This document shows positions 39,600-52,249 of a stretch of 64,000 nucleotides of DNA, in pieces. The stretch is taken from positions 13,650,531 to 13,714,530 of the forward strand of contig NC_134422.1 in assembly GCF_030867145.1 (NCBI RefSeq), read 5' to 3'. This stretch comes from Opisthocomus hoazin (lineage: Eukaryota > Chordata > Aves > Opisthocomiformes > Opisthocomidae). Within the stretch, counting starts at the first letter, position 1, and the number at the start of each line of letters is the position of its first letter. A program made the translations under genes and the position numbers. The notes beneath the pieces were generated by a model. It was given only the letters and a program-made list of their open reading frames with translations, was not told the origin of the DNA and searched no databases.

Positions 39600-41350
39600 G
39601 GATACAGGAGGCTGCTAAGTGCGGATGGGAAGACCGCTCTTTAACACCTCGCCGGACTCCGTGCCATGCCTGCACAGACGCGCGCAGGTCCGCCTCTCCC
39701 AGACCCCGACCTGCCTGGCGCAGGACAAACCCAGCCTGGAAGGAACCCCCCTGGGAGAGCTGCCCACCCTTGCCCGCGCTCGGGGCACCATGGCAGCACC
39801 CACGCAGCCCCCATCACGCAGGGGCCGTACGCCAGCCTGGCGCCTGTCCCTCACCCAGGCAAAGAGCCCTTCACCTGCCACAAGTAAGATGCGTAGTTTT
39901 TTCTCTCCTGCTTTCCTACACGCAGCATTCTGCTGGCCGGAGCAGGCGCAGGGAGCCCGCGGCAGTGTGTGGCGCCATGTCGGGCCTCGCCACGCGAGCG
40001 CTGGGCGAGCGGCGGGCAGCGCGTTTCTCAGCAGCCGGCTGCACTGCCTGCTTTGTTCCTCAGCCGAGATGTTTGAGAAATACGAGTCTATAAAGGATAA
40101 AAAGCTTGAGCGAGGAAAGGGAGGGGAGAACAAATCCAAACCGCAACATGCCAAGTGCTTTTCTGGCTGCCTGCCGGCAGCGAGGAGGGGCTCCCAGGCA
40201 GCCAACACCTCGCTGCTCCGGCTGCTCCTCAGCCCCGTTTTCACCCATACCACCAGCTGTCCGCGGAGCTTTCCCTCCCAGCCCTGCCGCAGGTGTGTCG
40301 TCCCATGCCGAGGTCGGGCCGGGAGTGCTCCGGGGCGGCCGGAGCTCTCCTCACGGAGGCAGCGGCCGGAGGGCGGGAAGAGGCGTGAGAGCCCCGACAG
40401 CTCTCGCCGCTCCTCACCGGCGCTCACTGGGCCCCCAGCCCCCGGGACCCGTTTCCCTCCCGGCCCCTCCGAGCTCCCCTTTGCTGCCCAGCTCCGCTGC
40501 TCCCTCCGCGGCCTCTCCCCGCCGCCCCCCGGCCCGGGCCGCCGCCGCCGTGCGCCGAAGCCCGGAAGATGGCGCCGGCCCCTCAGCCATCGCCGCTGCG
40601 GGTCGCTGAGGTAAAGTACCGTGGAGGAGACCTCCTGGTTCCCCGGGGCAGCGACTGAAAGAAACCAGCCCCTCGCCATGCCCGCGGGGAACGGGAGCCA
40701 TCGCCCCCGCGGCTCTGACTGCGGGTCGCGGAGCGAAAGGCGCCAGCGAGCCCTGAACCCGGGCGCTCGGGCCGCTGCTGTGGCCCCTTCCCGCCTCCCC
40801 TCGCCCCCCTCCAGAGCCTGGGGAGAGCTGGGGAGCCCCAGGGAGCGCTTCGGGCCGCCGCCGAGCCCTCGCCGGGCCGGCTGCCCCCAGCCCTGCCCGG
40901 CCTGGGCAGAGCTCCCCGGTGCCGCAGTGTGAGGGGAAGCGGGAGCGTCCGAGCGAGGGAGAACACCGGTTTGTGTCAGGGCAGCCTTCAGCAGGCAGGA
41001 TCGGACCGTGACCCGCGGAGACCGGGACATCGGCTGCCCGCAGAACAAGTTTTCCAGCAGCAAAGGGAGCAGCCGGGGAGCCAGCGGGTGAGGCGGCCTC
41101 GGAACGCCCGGGCCTGGACCTGCGGCCAGCAGGGTGTTGATCTTTCCTCTGGGTCGGGCTGTGGAGCAGCAACGCGCTCTCCCCCGTCGTCACTACCTTT
41201 AAATCTTTAAACCGCCGCTGAGCGATTGCCAACCGCTTCGGTGCCAGCTCGGTGCTTTCGGGCGGCGGCAGGGGTTTTGTCAGGGGAGGTTTGACGTGAC
41301 AGCTGGGACTGGGCGCTTGCGACAGACCTCAGGAAACGCAGGAGAAAATA
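39600..41350. promoter_or_regulatory. CpG island, presumed promoter of an unidentified transcript
   Basis: GC content and CpG density jump sharply compared with everything to the left and to the right up to about 63.8 kb; the densest part is about 40240-41130. Typical promoter elements lie inside: a CCGGAAG ETS-type site running into an ATG in GAAGATGGCGCC context at 40564-40576, several GGGCGG/CCGCCC-like boxes, and a TATAAAGG at 40089-40096. The high GC removes stop codons, so long open frames appear on both strands (482 codons on the minus strand, 331 on the plus); I treat these as composition artefacts. The direction of transcription is not settled. The only exon-like signal I see is on the plus strand, so the gene would converge on EAF2. 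Confidence 0.8.
40569..40610 (+). CDS. Candidate first coding exon, 14 codons, unknown gene
   Basis: An ATG at 40569 has a strong initiation context (A at -3, G at +4) and nearly matches the TISU element (SAASATGGCGGC) used by genes with very short 5' UTRs. The frame reads MAPAPQPSPLRVAE and meets a good donor, GAG|GTAAAG, at 40610/40611, in phase 0. Without splicing the frame stops after 29 codons. I do not recognise the peptide; it is short, Pro/Ala-rich and inside a CpG island, so chance is quite possible. A candidate phase-0 continuation starts at 41990 but is unproven. Confidence 0.3.
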
Positions 41351-44300
41351 TCCACTGACAAGCAACAAAAATGCAGCAGAAAGGGGTGTGTGTGGTTGTT
41401 TTTTACACGGCTGGTTCTTTGGAAATGTTTTTCTTTCACGGCTGCTGTTGGGAAGGCAGTCCTTGGGCACATGGCAGTCTCTGGTGGAACTGAGGGAGGA
41501 AATAATAGTTCCCTTCAGGAGTTCTTATCTCACCTGTATGTAGACATACACATACAAATTAACAGCCAAGCCTGATTTTTCAGCACTTGGCAGACAGCCC
41601 CACAAGACGAACTGAAACATCAAGAGTGCTTTTAAAAAGGGAGTCAGAGATCCCAAACACCAGCGTTTTCTCCAAAGACAGCAAAACTCTGGGCAGCTGC
41701 CCGGCCTGGCACCTGGCCTGCTCGCCAAGGCACATCATCCTCACTGGAGGAGCGAGGCAGGGGAAGGTCCTTGAGTGGGAACTGGGGAGAAGCAAGGTAG
41801 CAAAGCTCGTGGGCAGCCATGTGGGACCCACCAGGAACCAAGCCCACCCGACACAGGGCACAGGCAGCTGCCATCTGGGTGTTTGTACAAATGTTGTGAG
41901 AGTTCCCTTAGGGGAGACACCTTCTGTGGGAGACGTTTCAAAAAGCTCCATTTTATTTGTCTTTCTTCTCTTTTTTCTATCCCTGCTAGCAATCAGCTTC
42001 ATCTTCTGGGTGCCCAATTCCCAGTGTCTTGATTAGAGGATCTGGTGGCACCCAGGCAATCATTATGAAATTCATTAGTAAAAGGTCCAGCTCTGGACTG
42101 CTCCATGGAATAGCCTTGGGAAGCCCTCTGAGCTCTGTGAGTCCTAATCGATACCAACACCAGCTCTCATGGGGGTAGTTCCCATCCTGAGCCTCAGAGG
42201 ATCTCTCCACTTAATCTGAGGTCATGGAAAAATGGTCTGCCTTCCTTGGCAAAAATGTGGTCGCACAAGAAGGAAAGCATGCAGCATGCAAAAGAACAGC
42301 TTTAAGACTAGAACACTGTGAGAAGAGGCCTCAAACCAAATTGCTTCAGATTTCTTTGCAAAGCCAGAATCCAGGGAATCAAACTATTCCTGAACACTGC
42401 ACCATCTCCTGTCTCACACACAAATCCATCAGTGCCATGTGCTGAAATGCCAATTTTAAATAATGTTATTTATGTTCTTCACCAGCATGCAGATGTAAGC
42501 TCCTGGAAAAAGGTGTGTATCTGCAGGAACTGAAACTTAAGTAAAGGTTTGCCCAGAGAAGGTACAAACTATACTTGGGGTCAGTCTAGTCAAATTGGTT
42601 GAACTATATGGGATGCGAAGTGTAGGCCTTTGGAAACCTGCAAGCACGTGAAGCGCAAGTACTTCCATCAGCTGGGGTGTCTTTTAATTGCAGGGATTTT
42701 TTTTTTTAAAAAAAAAGCTGCTTGGATTTAAACTCCCTCTAAGATGGGGAGCAGCATGGGCTGGCCACTCCCCAAGGGATGGGGAGCCAGGAGCTGAGTG
42801 TGACAAAATGCAGCTGGTAGAAATGATGGCCTCATCAGCGAGTTCCTTCAGCACTGTCTGGGAGCCTCTCCCCACGGTCACCAAAGGGAGGGGGCTGCCC
42901 TTGGCTCCGCTCGCTCTAGCTCGACCCAAGCCCAGGTACCAAAAGCCCCAGGAGAGGGGTTGCTCTCAGGACCGTTACACTCTTCCCACTGACAGCACAG
43001 CTACACTAGTGCATAGGGGTGACCAGTCCTGCGGGCAATCATTAGAAGAGTGAAGTGCAGAAAGACCAACCAAACCACACCAGTCATTTGAAATTAGCTG
43101 GGGAAAGTGACTGTGGAAGTCGTTGTGCGTGTATCTAATCCCTGTGGAAATTACTTATCCATGCCCTGAAGAATGTCACTCGGATATTTGTGAATTCAAG
43201 TTGTCATTTTGGTCACATTGAAATCAGTTAGAATTTTGCAATTAATTGAAATGCTGGTCAGGTTTTAAAATCTGTGTTACAACCCTGAGGCATTTAAAGC
43301 CATTGTAAATGAAAAATGAAATTTATCAACCATTCTTCCTGGCCCTTCACTGAACAATTGCTATGTAACAGTTGTCTTCACCCTGTGGAAGTTGAGATCA
43401 GCATCTACAGCACCAGATGCTCTTTCTTCAGAGCTGCCTGTATCTCAGTACACACACACAAAAGACAGTTAACAGCAAGCCTTGCAGACACACAGTTTTA
43501 TCTTAACGCAGCTAATACATTACCAGCTAATTCCTGGAAATTCAGAGCAGCCAGGTCTGGGACCCCACTCACACGTGTTGTTTGTGATAAGAGCCACTCT
43601 TTTGTTTTTATGCATCTGTTTGTCAGTGCGACTGAACAGGTAAGCTGTTTTACTGCTAAATACGTCCTGACCGTCTCATTTCCTCCCAGCCCAGTGTCAG
43701 CCAGCTGTAAGCCTGCCTCTCCAAAGAGTTATTTTGGCACTGCCGGTCGCTAACAAACATCCACCACACACTAGTCTGGGGGAGCCTGCACTGTGGCTGG
43801 GGATGAGTAAATTTTGTGCTGTCCATACGGGGCCTCGTAGTAAAATGCTTAATTGTATCATAACCTGAAAGCCTCAGATAAAGCCATTTGAGGAAGCAGT
43901 GCTCTAATTTCCAGTTGTTTTGTTGTTCAAGAACTAGAAACGTTAAAAGCAGAAATGAGATTTTAGTCAGAAAAATGTCTCTGCAAATTGCCAGAGATGC
44001 ATAATTAATACTAAACTGTCATTAACCCTGCGTACAGCTTTACAAAGCAAATTATAAAACAATCTGAAATTGCGTCCTTGCCAAATACATCAGGACTTGC
44101 CTTTTCAATACAAAGACGTGGATTGTTTGAAACAACTCCTAATGAGTCACTTTGGGCCACAGATAAACTGTTTCTGCCTCAAGGGATTTGACTTTCCTTT
44201 GTCAGATGCAAAGTAGCAACGATATATCCCTGGTTTGCTTTCTATCATCAATTTTGTGATGTCCCCATGTGAATACAGCCAGACCCAGGCCTGGGATCCC

Positions 44301-47300
44301 ATTTTGGCAGGGTGGCCCAGAATCAAAGTTCAGACAGTTCTGCACCAGCAGCGCCTTCCAACACCGCCTTGAGCTTCAGCACAGCCAGCTCCATCTCCTT
44401 CAGGACAAATTCGGAGCAGCGCTTGCCTGTTGCTGCGGTGGGTTAGTCAGCACAGCCTCACCTAATCCTACTCACCCACCCTTTATATGTGACTCAAACA
44501 TTTGCATTTTATGCTTTTTCTTTCCTCATGGATGGTAGCACCGGAGGCTGAGACCAGGCAGCTGGGTGGGTTATGCCCTGGCAGGACTGTGAGCTTGGAT
44601 GCGTGACTAACGCAGACCCAGAGGGAAAACGAGTACCTGGTGTGGTTGCCATGGCTTGTCTCCCTTCTGAGATGCTCTTTCTTTGTGCTTTGAGAGTGGT
44701 CCCTTTAGGAAGACTGTATCTCATTCACCTTTGTAAAAAGGGACACAGCAACAACAAAGTACTATTGCATCAACTGGACCAATACAGAGTAGCTGCATGA
44801 AGACTACGATGAGAGAGTCATGCCCACTGGTTATGGACACAGGACCTGCCACCCATCGCAGCTGCGAGTCTGCAAGGAAGCAACACAGCACTGCTACAGA
44901 GCTGCCCCAGGCCAAGTCAAGGAGATAGGGGAGACCAGGAGAGGGCACGCAGATGCCCCATTTCACTTTTCACCCGATGGGCCATCCAACCACACACCAC
45001 CATGCAAAGTAACCCAGATGTTCCCTTTTGGCTCCAGCATAGTCATGCTTTAGCCTTCGGAGAAGGTACCTGATAGGGTCCTTGCCACTGAGGTTGAGGG
45101 ATACAAGAGTTGTCTGATCCCCCCAGTCGGAGGTAGAGGAGCAGCTGTCTGCATTGCAGAGGTGATTTTCATTTCATCCCCTGATGCAGTGGGAAGGTGG
45201 AGGGAAGGAACTTCAGTGGTTTGCCCCATGAGACCAGGCTAAGGAGGCCTCAGCAAAGCCAGGAAGGAGCAGGGGCATATTATCACTTCCCCATACCAGA
45301 TGCAGTTAATCCTAAATACCCCCTACCATGAGAAGAGAGAAGGGAAGCTCATGCTAGCATGGGGAGAAAGAAACCTGTGAGACCAAGTGGCCTGGCTTCC
45401 CTGGAACTGTGTTGTGTGGCAGTTGGGGAAGGCTGTAGTAGCGCAGCAAGCTGGGTGGATGTTAAACTGTGCGGCTTTGTCACCTGAGTGGAGTCAATCG
45501 GTGAGGAGTCCTGCTGCTGAGCCACTGCGCTAACCTTGAACAGTCATCTCACCTTATTGTGGGATGACCAAAACACTTCCCTCCCTACCCAACACCCTGC
45601 CGCTATCCCTGTAAGCTGGAAAGGTGTGAGAGGTGCCAAGGCAAGAAAGCTTGAAATTACAGTTTTCATTTAGCTTGGAAAAGAAATTTACCATTTGTCC
45701 AGCCCCTCCTCCTTGTCAAAGAAGTACAAGGTGAAGAAAACACAGCTGCGAGGCAGCCTCTCGCAGCTGAGCATCTATATCAGGCAGGAGGTCTCTGTGT
45801 GGTGTGAGCTGCTGATAAGACCCAGGAGGTTCACAAGCTACCATGCAGTAGGGAGCATTTTGCAGTCTGCACTTCCAATAACCAATACGCCTGCCTTGGG
45901 GTTGCTCTCAAGGTTCCAGCAAGCATCAGATCAAGCCACCAGCACCATCAAACACATCCCATGGATGCTGGCTGTTTGCCAACCTCCCATCACAGAGTTG
46001 CTCCTCTTTAACAGGAGCCGAAGTTACCTGACAGTGATCATTCTCTAGTACAGTACAGACAATCTCAGACGTATTTTTGTTAGGTTTAGAGAGACATGTG
46101 CAGCATAAGCACTTCTCATTTCTAGAACAGAGGTCATTTGGATCAAAGGCTCTGATGTAACATGGCAGCTTCTTTGGTTCGCTCAGCTTAGAGTCTCTCT
46201 ACAGAATTATAAATATATCCGAGACTTTATTAAAATTTTAACAAGTTTCTCTCTCAGGGTCCTCAGTTATTCACCTGTGAGTAGCTGTTGTTTCATCACC
46301 AGGAGGGAGTCAAACAAAAAGTACAAAAGCAGGGATGGGTTCTAAGCTTTCAGCAGTCGTTTTGTTTTACAAATGAATGGAGATAAAAAGTCCCGGAGAT
46401 AAAAAGTCCCCACAAAGCTCAGTACACTCCTTCCAGGTGGTACTTTCTAAAATGTACTTACTGTGGCAAGAACTTCTTAAATAGCTTAACGGTCTTGCAT
46501 CCTCGGTTAAACATAGTCACAGCCACTGATCGTCGGTATCCTGGACAAATACCATGTCCTGGTGAAGGTTACTAGGCAAAGTCTGACTTGTAAGGGGGAA
46601 AGTAGCTCAAATAAAGGAGCAACACTAGTGTAGCTGCTAATCTACATGGAGTTTTCCCCACCTACGTTCAGGTCACATTTGACAAACATTTTTGATGACC
46701 AGTATTTATAAAAAAAGCATTTATGAAATGTTAGCTAAATGTTTCTGTTGGTGACTTTTGCACAGAGCAAAAAAAACCCTGGGTTATCATTCAGCACCGG
46801 AGTGGAAGATGTTCCACATTGTAGTTACGATCGTAAAGCACAAAGCCCTTCTGGAAGAGTTGCTGAAGGACAGCTAATTCCAAAATAGTTTGTCTGGCCA
46901 TAATGCTCCGAGTGGCCCATTACCTTGTGTTGGCTCTGTTGTGCCCTCATTACTCCAGCAAAACCAGAAACCAGCACAAAACCTGTTTTGAAGGAGGAAT
47001 CTCAGTCAGACATTGGCCTTTAAAACAGCCTGAGCTTTTAGGAACACTTCATGGTGGTTTTAAAACTACTGTAAACACTTGGATCAAAACTCTGGTAGAA
47101 GCCTAGATCTTTTTGTAAATTGTCAATGTGTGGAGAGTCAGGTGTAAAAAGGAAATTGGTTAAGGGACAAGTTGGCATTTCTGGCTGCAGTCAGCTCCCA
47201 TGTCTCTGAGACCTGTATATAAGGATGTCCACAAGTACTTATTCCAAAAGCCATGGCACTGAAAACGTGCAGGAAAAAGGGAGGGTTGCAGAGTTTATTG

Positions 47301-50300
47301 GAAACTCAGTACACCAAGGATCTTAGAAAAGGTACAGCCAATTAGGTGAGCTCAAGTTTAATTCTGCTGGTTGCTAAGAGGAAGTCATTGTGCAACTATT
47401 TTGCAAGAGCATTGAAACTGGTAGAACAAGATACACAGCATGTGGAAGTGAAACTAAAGAGATTAAAGAACAGTTTGGGTTGTTGTTGGGTCTTCTTTAA
47501 TTACCTTTGTAGGACACTCCACTTTAAATAACAGCATGAAGAAGGCCTCATCTCTTAGAGGGAGCAAATAATCCTCTGTCAGGCGCAAGAACACTTATGA
47601 GAACAAGCCAGGTCTGAATTTTCAGGAGAGAAGCCAGACTGCACAGAAAAGACAGCATATGGGAGATGAGAGATGGAGAACAGGTTCTGTGACAAGGGCT
47701 CCTGTTCAAAGCAAGTCAAGAGAGGTCTCAGCAGCTAGCTCACCAGGTATGTGTTGTACATCAACAAAGCTTCCTCTGTTGAATGAAAAGCTCCTTCATT
47801 TTTGCCTCTAACCTCCATTCCTTCCTCACCACAGCAGAGGGTTTTGCTTTTCAGAGAAGGAAAATCTGAGAACACACTAATTTCTTCTATGGATTCAGAA
47901 ACAGCTAGAGCCCAAGCCCTTGCTGTTCCCAGCAGGCCAGACCCTTCACTACAGCAGACGTAGCAGGGGTTTTATGAAAACCCTGCGCAAAGTTGGTATC
48001 TCTGCTGAGGAGCTGAAGAGTTCTTCCTGCTCTCACAAACCCTGAGCTCAGAGTCTGCCCTCCAGGACCTTTTCTCCAATTTGCAAGCAGTGAAATAAAA
48101 GCCACACTTACAGATTCTTTAGAGCTTTCCACTAATTCAGCCCATTCCTGTGCGTATAGCTGGTAAGCAAGGAGCTGCTGCCTGCAATACCCAAGCCATC
48201 GTGACTTGTTCTTATGCAGGGGAAGCAAGATCGCTTGGGACAGAATTACTAACTAGCTAACAACAGGAGAAGCTGTCAGCAGTTTTGCTGAGCTGTGCAG
48301 AGTAATAGCTGAGACACTTAGGTCTCTTAATCCTCCCCTCAGACGTGGATGACTACTCCTATCAATTTTTAGGTCTAAACTGTGAAAGAAATTATACTTT
48401 CACACTTTTTTCTCCTCATTTCAGTACACCTTAACCTTCTTTCTGCGTTTCCCCTACCTTCCCCAAAGCAGAAGGAATATATATTTTAACAAAATGTGAA
48501 CACCCTTATTCAAAACTTCAGTTTTCCTCATTCTTCTTTTTACGTCTCCTCAGAAAGCTGGTCTGAACTCTGTATCTGCTTACACTGTCCTCAGCACCTT
48601 AAGTGGTTAGCTGAACGACCTCAAAAAGTGGTGAGAGGAGGAATTCACGCGCGCTCTGCAAGCATTAGCCTAGGAACCGTCATGAACCAAGTCATCTTCT
48701 CCTTCCTCTTCTGGGCTTCTTTGTTTCTGACTGGTCAAGGCATCCTCATCTTTTCTGCTTAAGAAAGATTCAGCAGTCTGCTTGGCTGTTCCCAGAAACC
48801 TTCCTGTAGAATTTCTAAAGAAAATGAAAAGTGTTGGCTAGAAGTGATATAATTTTTGTGGGCCAAAATCTTGAGAACCAAAGCAAACTATTATCTGAGA
48901 TGATCTGTTCATGTTTGGTTCCCCAGAAATCAGTCAAGAAAGACCCAACTAGTAATTCTTCTTAGAAATACTGTTGCTCTGTTCTCGAGATGATTCACTG
49001 CCTGTTCACACAGAAGTGACTTGCTAAAATCCTTTAATCTGAAAAAAGATTATCTGCCGCCTTCATCCAAAATAAAAAACAAAGCTCATGCAATAACGCT
49101 GATCCTATCAGGTGCCTTGACAATAAACTCAGCAATGAGCAGTGCTCCAGCTGATGCTGATATCATGATTTTGATGAGCAGCTGTTTTCAGTAATCCATG
49201 CCTAGGCATCCAAATAATTTTCAGAGATTATGCTGCTAATAAGATTATTACTTACCAAAGAATTACAAAATGCCTAGACATTATATCGAGTTTGATGCTC
49301 ATAAATCAGAACTTCCCAAAGGCCCATTACAGCATTAGGGGCAAGGATCTCAAGAGGGAATTACAGAGAGACAGAAAACCCCAAGGAAATGTCGATCCCA
49401 GTGCTAGTCGCGGAATACAGCGGAGCCAGGGCTGCCCTGAAGAGATCACCTCAGCCTCTCCACAAGCCCCAAGGGAGGGTCTGTGAAAAAAACAAGAGTA
49501 GGACGGAGATCTTACAAAAACTGGAAGCTGCCAGGTAAGGTGGTTGCAATTGGTAAGCACACATTATCACCATTTCAGGACTTAATGAGGGTTGAATGCT
49601 GCAGCCCTGAAGAGGCAGTTACTAGACAAATTGTGGACGTACCAGGTGCCACGCAGAGAGAAGGGCTCAGGTGAGCTGTGGCTCCAATTAGCACTGCGGT
49701 AGTTAGAAGACCAAAAAATGTTGAAGTTTCCAGTTATATTTGGATAATATTTTTGACTTATCAATGTGATACACAGATGTTCCTCAAATCCAAACCCTAC
49801 ACAATAGCTTAATTATAATGTCACAATAAAATATTCTTCAGATGTTATCTACTGCTTAGAGATACATACACACACACTTTAAATCCTTGCGTGTAAAGAC
49901 AAAATAGCTGAAAGCAACGAGGTAGAACCAGATGTATTTCAGAAGACTGTTTTGAAAGAGGTACTCAGAGGTCGTAGCAACAGTGGTCGTAGAAACCTGT
50001 AGCAGTTGCTGATTTTATTCATCACTAGTTAAGTTGACACAACAGGAATAAAACTGTTTTTAAAGGAGGGGAAAAGAATTTTCAAATCAGGGTCTTAAAA
50101 AAACATTCCAGGACCAAAAAGACAAGCTGATCAGCTTTTCTGTTGCTAGAGTACCTCCCTTATTCCCTGCCGTTTGAGAACAGCCTGCAGCAGGAGATAC
50201 GGGGGCTCAGCACTGCTCGGGGCACACAACGCAAGCCGCAGGGGAGGAAATACCCAAATACCCCCAGCAGGTCACGAAGGAGATGCAGGCCGACCCCCTC

Positions 50301-52249
50301 TGTATGACGACAGGCCAGAGCAGACTCTTGAGCTCAGTTGCCTGTTTGGCACTTGCATGGAGAAGGGGAGTCAGGTCACATACGCTTGGGCTGGAACCAG
50401 CATGCAGAGCTTTTGTCCTTCACACGTTTAAGGTCTGTTATCTTTTTCCCCTTATCTCTATAATAACTCCGCTCCAGAATCTTATCTCCTGTCTTGATAT
50501 TTAAAGGAAGCCTTTCCTCAGTTATGACAACTGTGCATTTGACAGAATATTTCCATCTAGGTCACATACTTATTTGTACTGGGTAGTGCCTGACTGGCTA
50601 CTGATCACTTAGTACAAAGTGTTATGCAAAAGCTTAACTGAGGGCCTTCCCATCCTAGAAAGCTTTCAACCCAAAGACCGAATCCGAGAGATAGCGCAGG
50701 CTTAGTTACAGTCCTGAGACTCAGGAACTTGGAGATCTGCTTTACTCCCAGAACTATATTTAAGCACCTGTATACATGCAAGTGCAATTATATACAGATA
50801 CAGGTAGATTGTACTCAATGGTTTTACCGTTGAAGGAGTGATTATAATCCATGAGTACACACACCCTCCGTGATTTAGACCCCGGCCTGGTCAGTGCTTC
50901 CTCACATCTGCTCGCTCTCATACATTCTCATGCGCTGTTACTCAGAAAAAACAGCAACATTCTGGCTAGAATTAGAATTTAGCATTGGCCTAAAGCAAGG
51001 CTTTGATGCAGATAAACCACTGGGGACAGGGGGAAGGCAAAAAGAGGACATTTCAGCTCAGGATGCTGTATTATGATACACCCCTTTATTTAGCACACAG
51101 GGCTGCTCCTTAGTCCTAAGGTTACCTACAACATCTCAGGTCCTCGCATCACCCTAGCAGACCTCACTAGTAGCAGGTGCCAAGAACCAAGTACTCTGCT
51201 AGAGTTCCAGTACCAACAGCTATGACCCATCAGAGAACTCAATATCCTTTCCTTGAGAAAGTTCCAAGTATCTTATGGCGGTCATTACATTGCATCCTTC
51301 CTCAAGGTTGCTCATCAGCCCTTTTCTTCTCAAAGACCTGTTCACCCATGGTTATTAACTTGAGCTTTTTCCTTGGAGTATAAACAGGAAAATGTTTTGC
51401 TTCTTACGACACCGACTTTGGGAAGCTGGAAGCCGAGCAAGCTGTTACCTGGTCCAAAGCACTGACCAGTGCCATAGTTGGGGGTATGGAGCGCAATGTG
51501 GGGAAGAACCAGAAAGCTGCATTTACAATATTTCATGCTGCCAGGTGGTACCAATAAAGGTTCCTTTGTGAGGGGTAGACATGGTTTTGGCCTCTTAATC
51601 TGTCTAGAGGTAAGCACAGGCTGATACAGCACAGCTGAGATGCTGAGCTAGTCTAGTCCCATCTATCATATACATTTACTGAGTGTGCATTTGTTCATGT
51701 CTGCCCATTCAGGCTTACACATAGGATTCAGTCCTCACAGTTTGGACATGGAGATGCAATTCAATCACTACAATCTAGCAAAGGAGACTCCTGTGCAAAA
51801 CTGAGCAGATCTATCTCATCAGAATTCATCCTACAGACATTTGCTACTAGTAGTTACAAAACTTTTCAGCAGTAGACTACAGGATGAAATTTGGACTCCT
51901 AGCTGCAGTTCTTCAGGTCTTGAAATATAATTTCAAATGAGGAAAAAAATAAGACTAGGCAAACACCTTCTCTTGTCTAACACAGTATCACTTACCAGTG
52001 GCATTTGGATATAATCTGTAATAAACATTCATCAGTACACTAGCACCGCCATAAACTTCTGGCGAGCTGTTATTAGGGCTTGTCTCAGTGTAGGCGAAAG
52101 CAATGAACACCCAAGTCTTACAAACAGTGTGGGGAGTTGGTATTAGCTGCCATTTCACTGCTTTCTATTTCTTTGCATGACCTTTTCATGGGCATGACTA
52201 CTGTAGGTAAAACATGGAATTCTTAATCAGTAAAAACAGAATCAGACAC
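41351..52249. other. Spacer between the CpG island and the EAF2 3' end, no gene recognised
   Basis: No known protein exon is recognised. A polypyrimidine tract and acceptor at about 41950-41989 precede 62 open codons (to the TAG at 42176-42178). An 11-T/9-A snapback lies at 42697-42716. A 16-bp unit (AGATAAAAAGTCCCGG) is duplicated at 46379-46410. An ATTA/TAAT-bearing block lies at about 43985-44080. Open frames up to 149 codons resemble nothing familiar. In human, SLC15A2 lies beyond the EAF2 3' end; I saw none of its transporter motifs here. Confidence 0.5.
46379..46410. repeat. 16-bp tandem duplication, two units
   Basis: Two adjacent copies of an AGATAAAAAGTCCC-containing unit, differing only near the end of the second. 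This is a minor local duplication. Confidence 0.8.

Noticed and set aside
40089..40096. TATAAAGG as the core promoter of the CpG island
   Set aside because: It lies about 480 bp upstream of the only exon-like signal and has no associated exon; CpG-island promoters usually lack a TATA box. Noted but not used.
39619..40614. A 331-codon open frame on the plus strand
   Set aside because: Same CpG-island composition effect, with no recognisable domain. It also overlaps the shorter 40569 start signal in a different frame.
39615..41063. A 482-codon open frame on the minus strand
   Set aside because: It sits exactly on the CpG island, where high GC removes stop codons. The peptide is Arg/Gly/Pro/Ala-rich without any domain, and long frames occur on the other strand too.
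42697..42716. T11-A9 snapback palindrome as a terminator or origin
   Set aside because: A homopolymer junction of this kind is common in vertebrate DNA; stem-plus-T-run terminators of bacterial type do not apply here.
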